DNA of 7,010 bases from Verrucomicrobiota bacterium (lineage in GTDB: Bacteria; Verrucomicrobiota; Verrucomicrobiia; Verrucomicrobiales; Akkermansiaceae): contig JAPLUJ010000433.1 in NCBI GenBank assembly GCA_026397695.1, positions 1 to 7,010 on the forward strand. The letters run 5' to 3'. Position 1 is the stretch's first letter. Each line of letters opens with the position of its first letter. Made by a program: the position numbers and the translations under genes. Under the pieces are notes generated by a model, which was given only the letters and a program-made list of their open reading frames with translations, ran no database searches and was not told the origin of the DNA. Positions 6,793 to 7,010 of the stretch are shown one piece after another.

Positions 6793-6830
6793 GCACGGAT
6801 CGTGCTTGCGCGACCGGTTCGGTTGCCGGT
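6793..6830. other. Two short inverted repeats upstream of menD
   Basis: A perfect GCACG-GAT-CGTGC hairpin (6793-6805) is followed by ACCGG...CCGGT with an 8-nt loop (6813-6830). Both lie in the 114-bp spacer between the partial upstream gene and menD. Read on the minus strand they come after the upstream stop. There is no U-run after either, so a classical intrinsic terminator is not supported. They may be a weak terminator, an operator or chance. Confidence 0.25.
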
Positions 6831-6851
6831 GCCCGCTCCATGGCTTGGCTG

Positions 6852-7010
6852 CTAGCGGAATTCCACATCGTTGCCGATACGCGTGAGCAGATTTATTTCC
6901 TCCATGTCCTCTGGCCGCAACAAAATGCCTGCGGCTGGTTTGGGGTCGGTGCCATCCCACCCGCAGATCTGCATCACAGGCTTGGCGAGCTGGATCACCT
7001 TGGCGGCGGC
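6852..7010 (-). CDS. C-terminal end of an unidentified protein (5' end beyond window)
   Basis: An open frame enters from the right edge and ends at a TAG (6854-6852). About 52 residues are visible. They include KVIQLAKPVMQICGWDGTDP, then PAAGILLRPEDMEEINLLTR and a final IGNDVEFR. The composition is that of a real soluble protein: acidic and basic residues are balanced, there is no low-complexity sequence, and codon positions are GC-rich as in the neighbours. I recognise no family from this fragment, and no domain can be named. It is transcribed in the same direction as menD, 114 bp upstream, so the two could share a transcript, although the spacer contains two short inverted repeats. Confidence 0.6.
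   Translation of the reverse strand, partial: AAAKVIQLAKPVMQICGWDGTDPKPAAGILLRPEDMEEINLLTRIGNDVEFR

Overview
The window is a high-GC bacterial chromosomal segment, most likely from a verrucomicrobium (Verrucomicrobiota, possibly near the Luteolibacter/Haloferula group). This placement is an inference. It rests on two membrane-anchored, alanine- and tryptophan-rich helical proteins of a kind common there, the near absence of Shine-Dalgarno sequences, two GTG starts, and a repeat-like intergenic sequence of a type I associate with that phylum.

Layout from left to right. Positions 1-337 (minus strand) hold the N-terminal part of a Nudix hydrolase resembling ADP-ribose pyrophosphatases, cut by the window edge. 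About 300 bp of divergent intergenic DNA follows (338-641), with two small hairpins and a coding-like open frame without a good start. A secreted Sel1-repeat (TPR-like) protein occupies 642-2246 on the plus strand and ends in a Lys/Pro/Ala tail encoded by a short tandem DNA repeat. An AT-rich spacer (2247-2413) carries a repeat-like sequence. Next come two plus-strand genes only 15 bp apart (2414-3676 and 3692-5008). Each encodes one N-terminal membrane anchor followed by a long all-helical domain, and they look like an operon of distantly related proteins of unknown function. After a 163-bp convergent gap, menD (menaquinone biosynthesis) runs on the minus strand (5172-6737). The C-terminal end of an unrecognised gene lies upstream of it on the same strand (6852-7010).

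Functionally, menD points to the classical (Men, isochorismate-based) menaquinone pathway and so to menaquinone-based respiration. The Sel1 protein and the helical pair are probably envelope proteins acting by protein-protein contact, but nothing visible ties them to a defined process. I see no tRNA, rRNA, CRISPR array, phage gene or complete insertion sequence, and no convincing new defence or biosynthetic system. The most open questions are the helical pair, the altered substrate loop of MenD, and the intergenic sequences.
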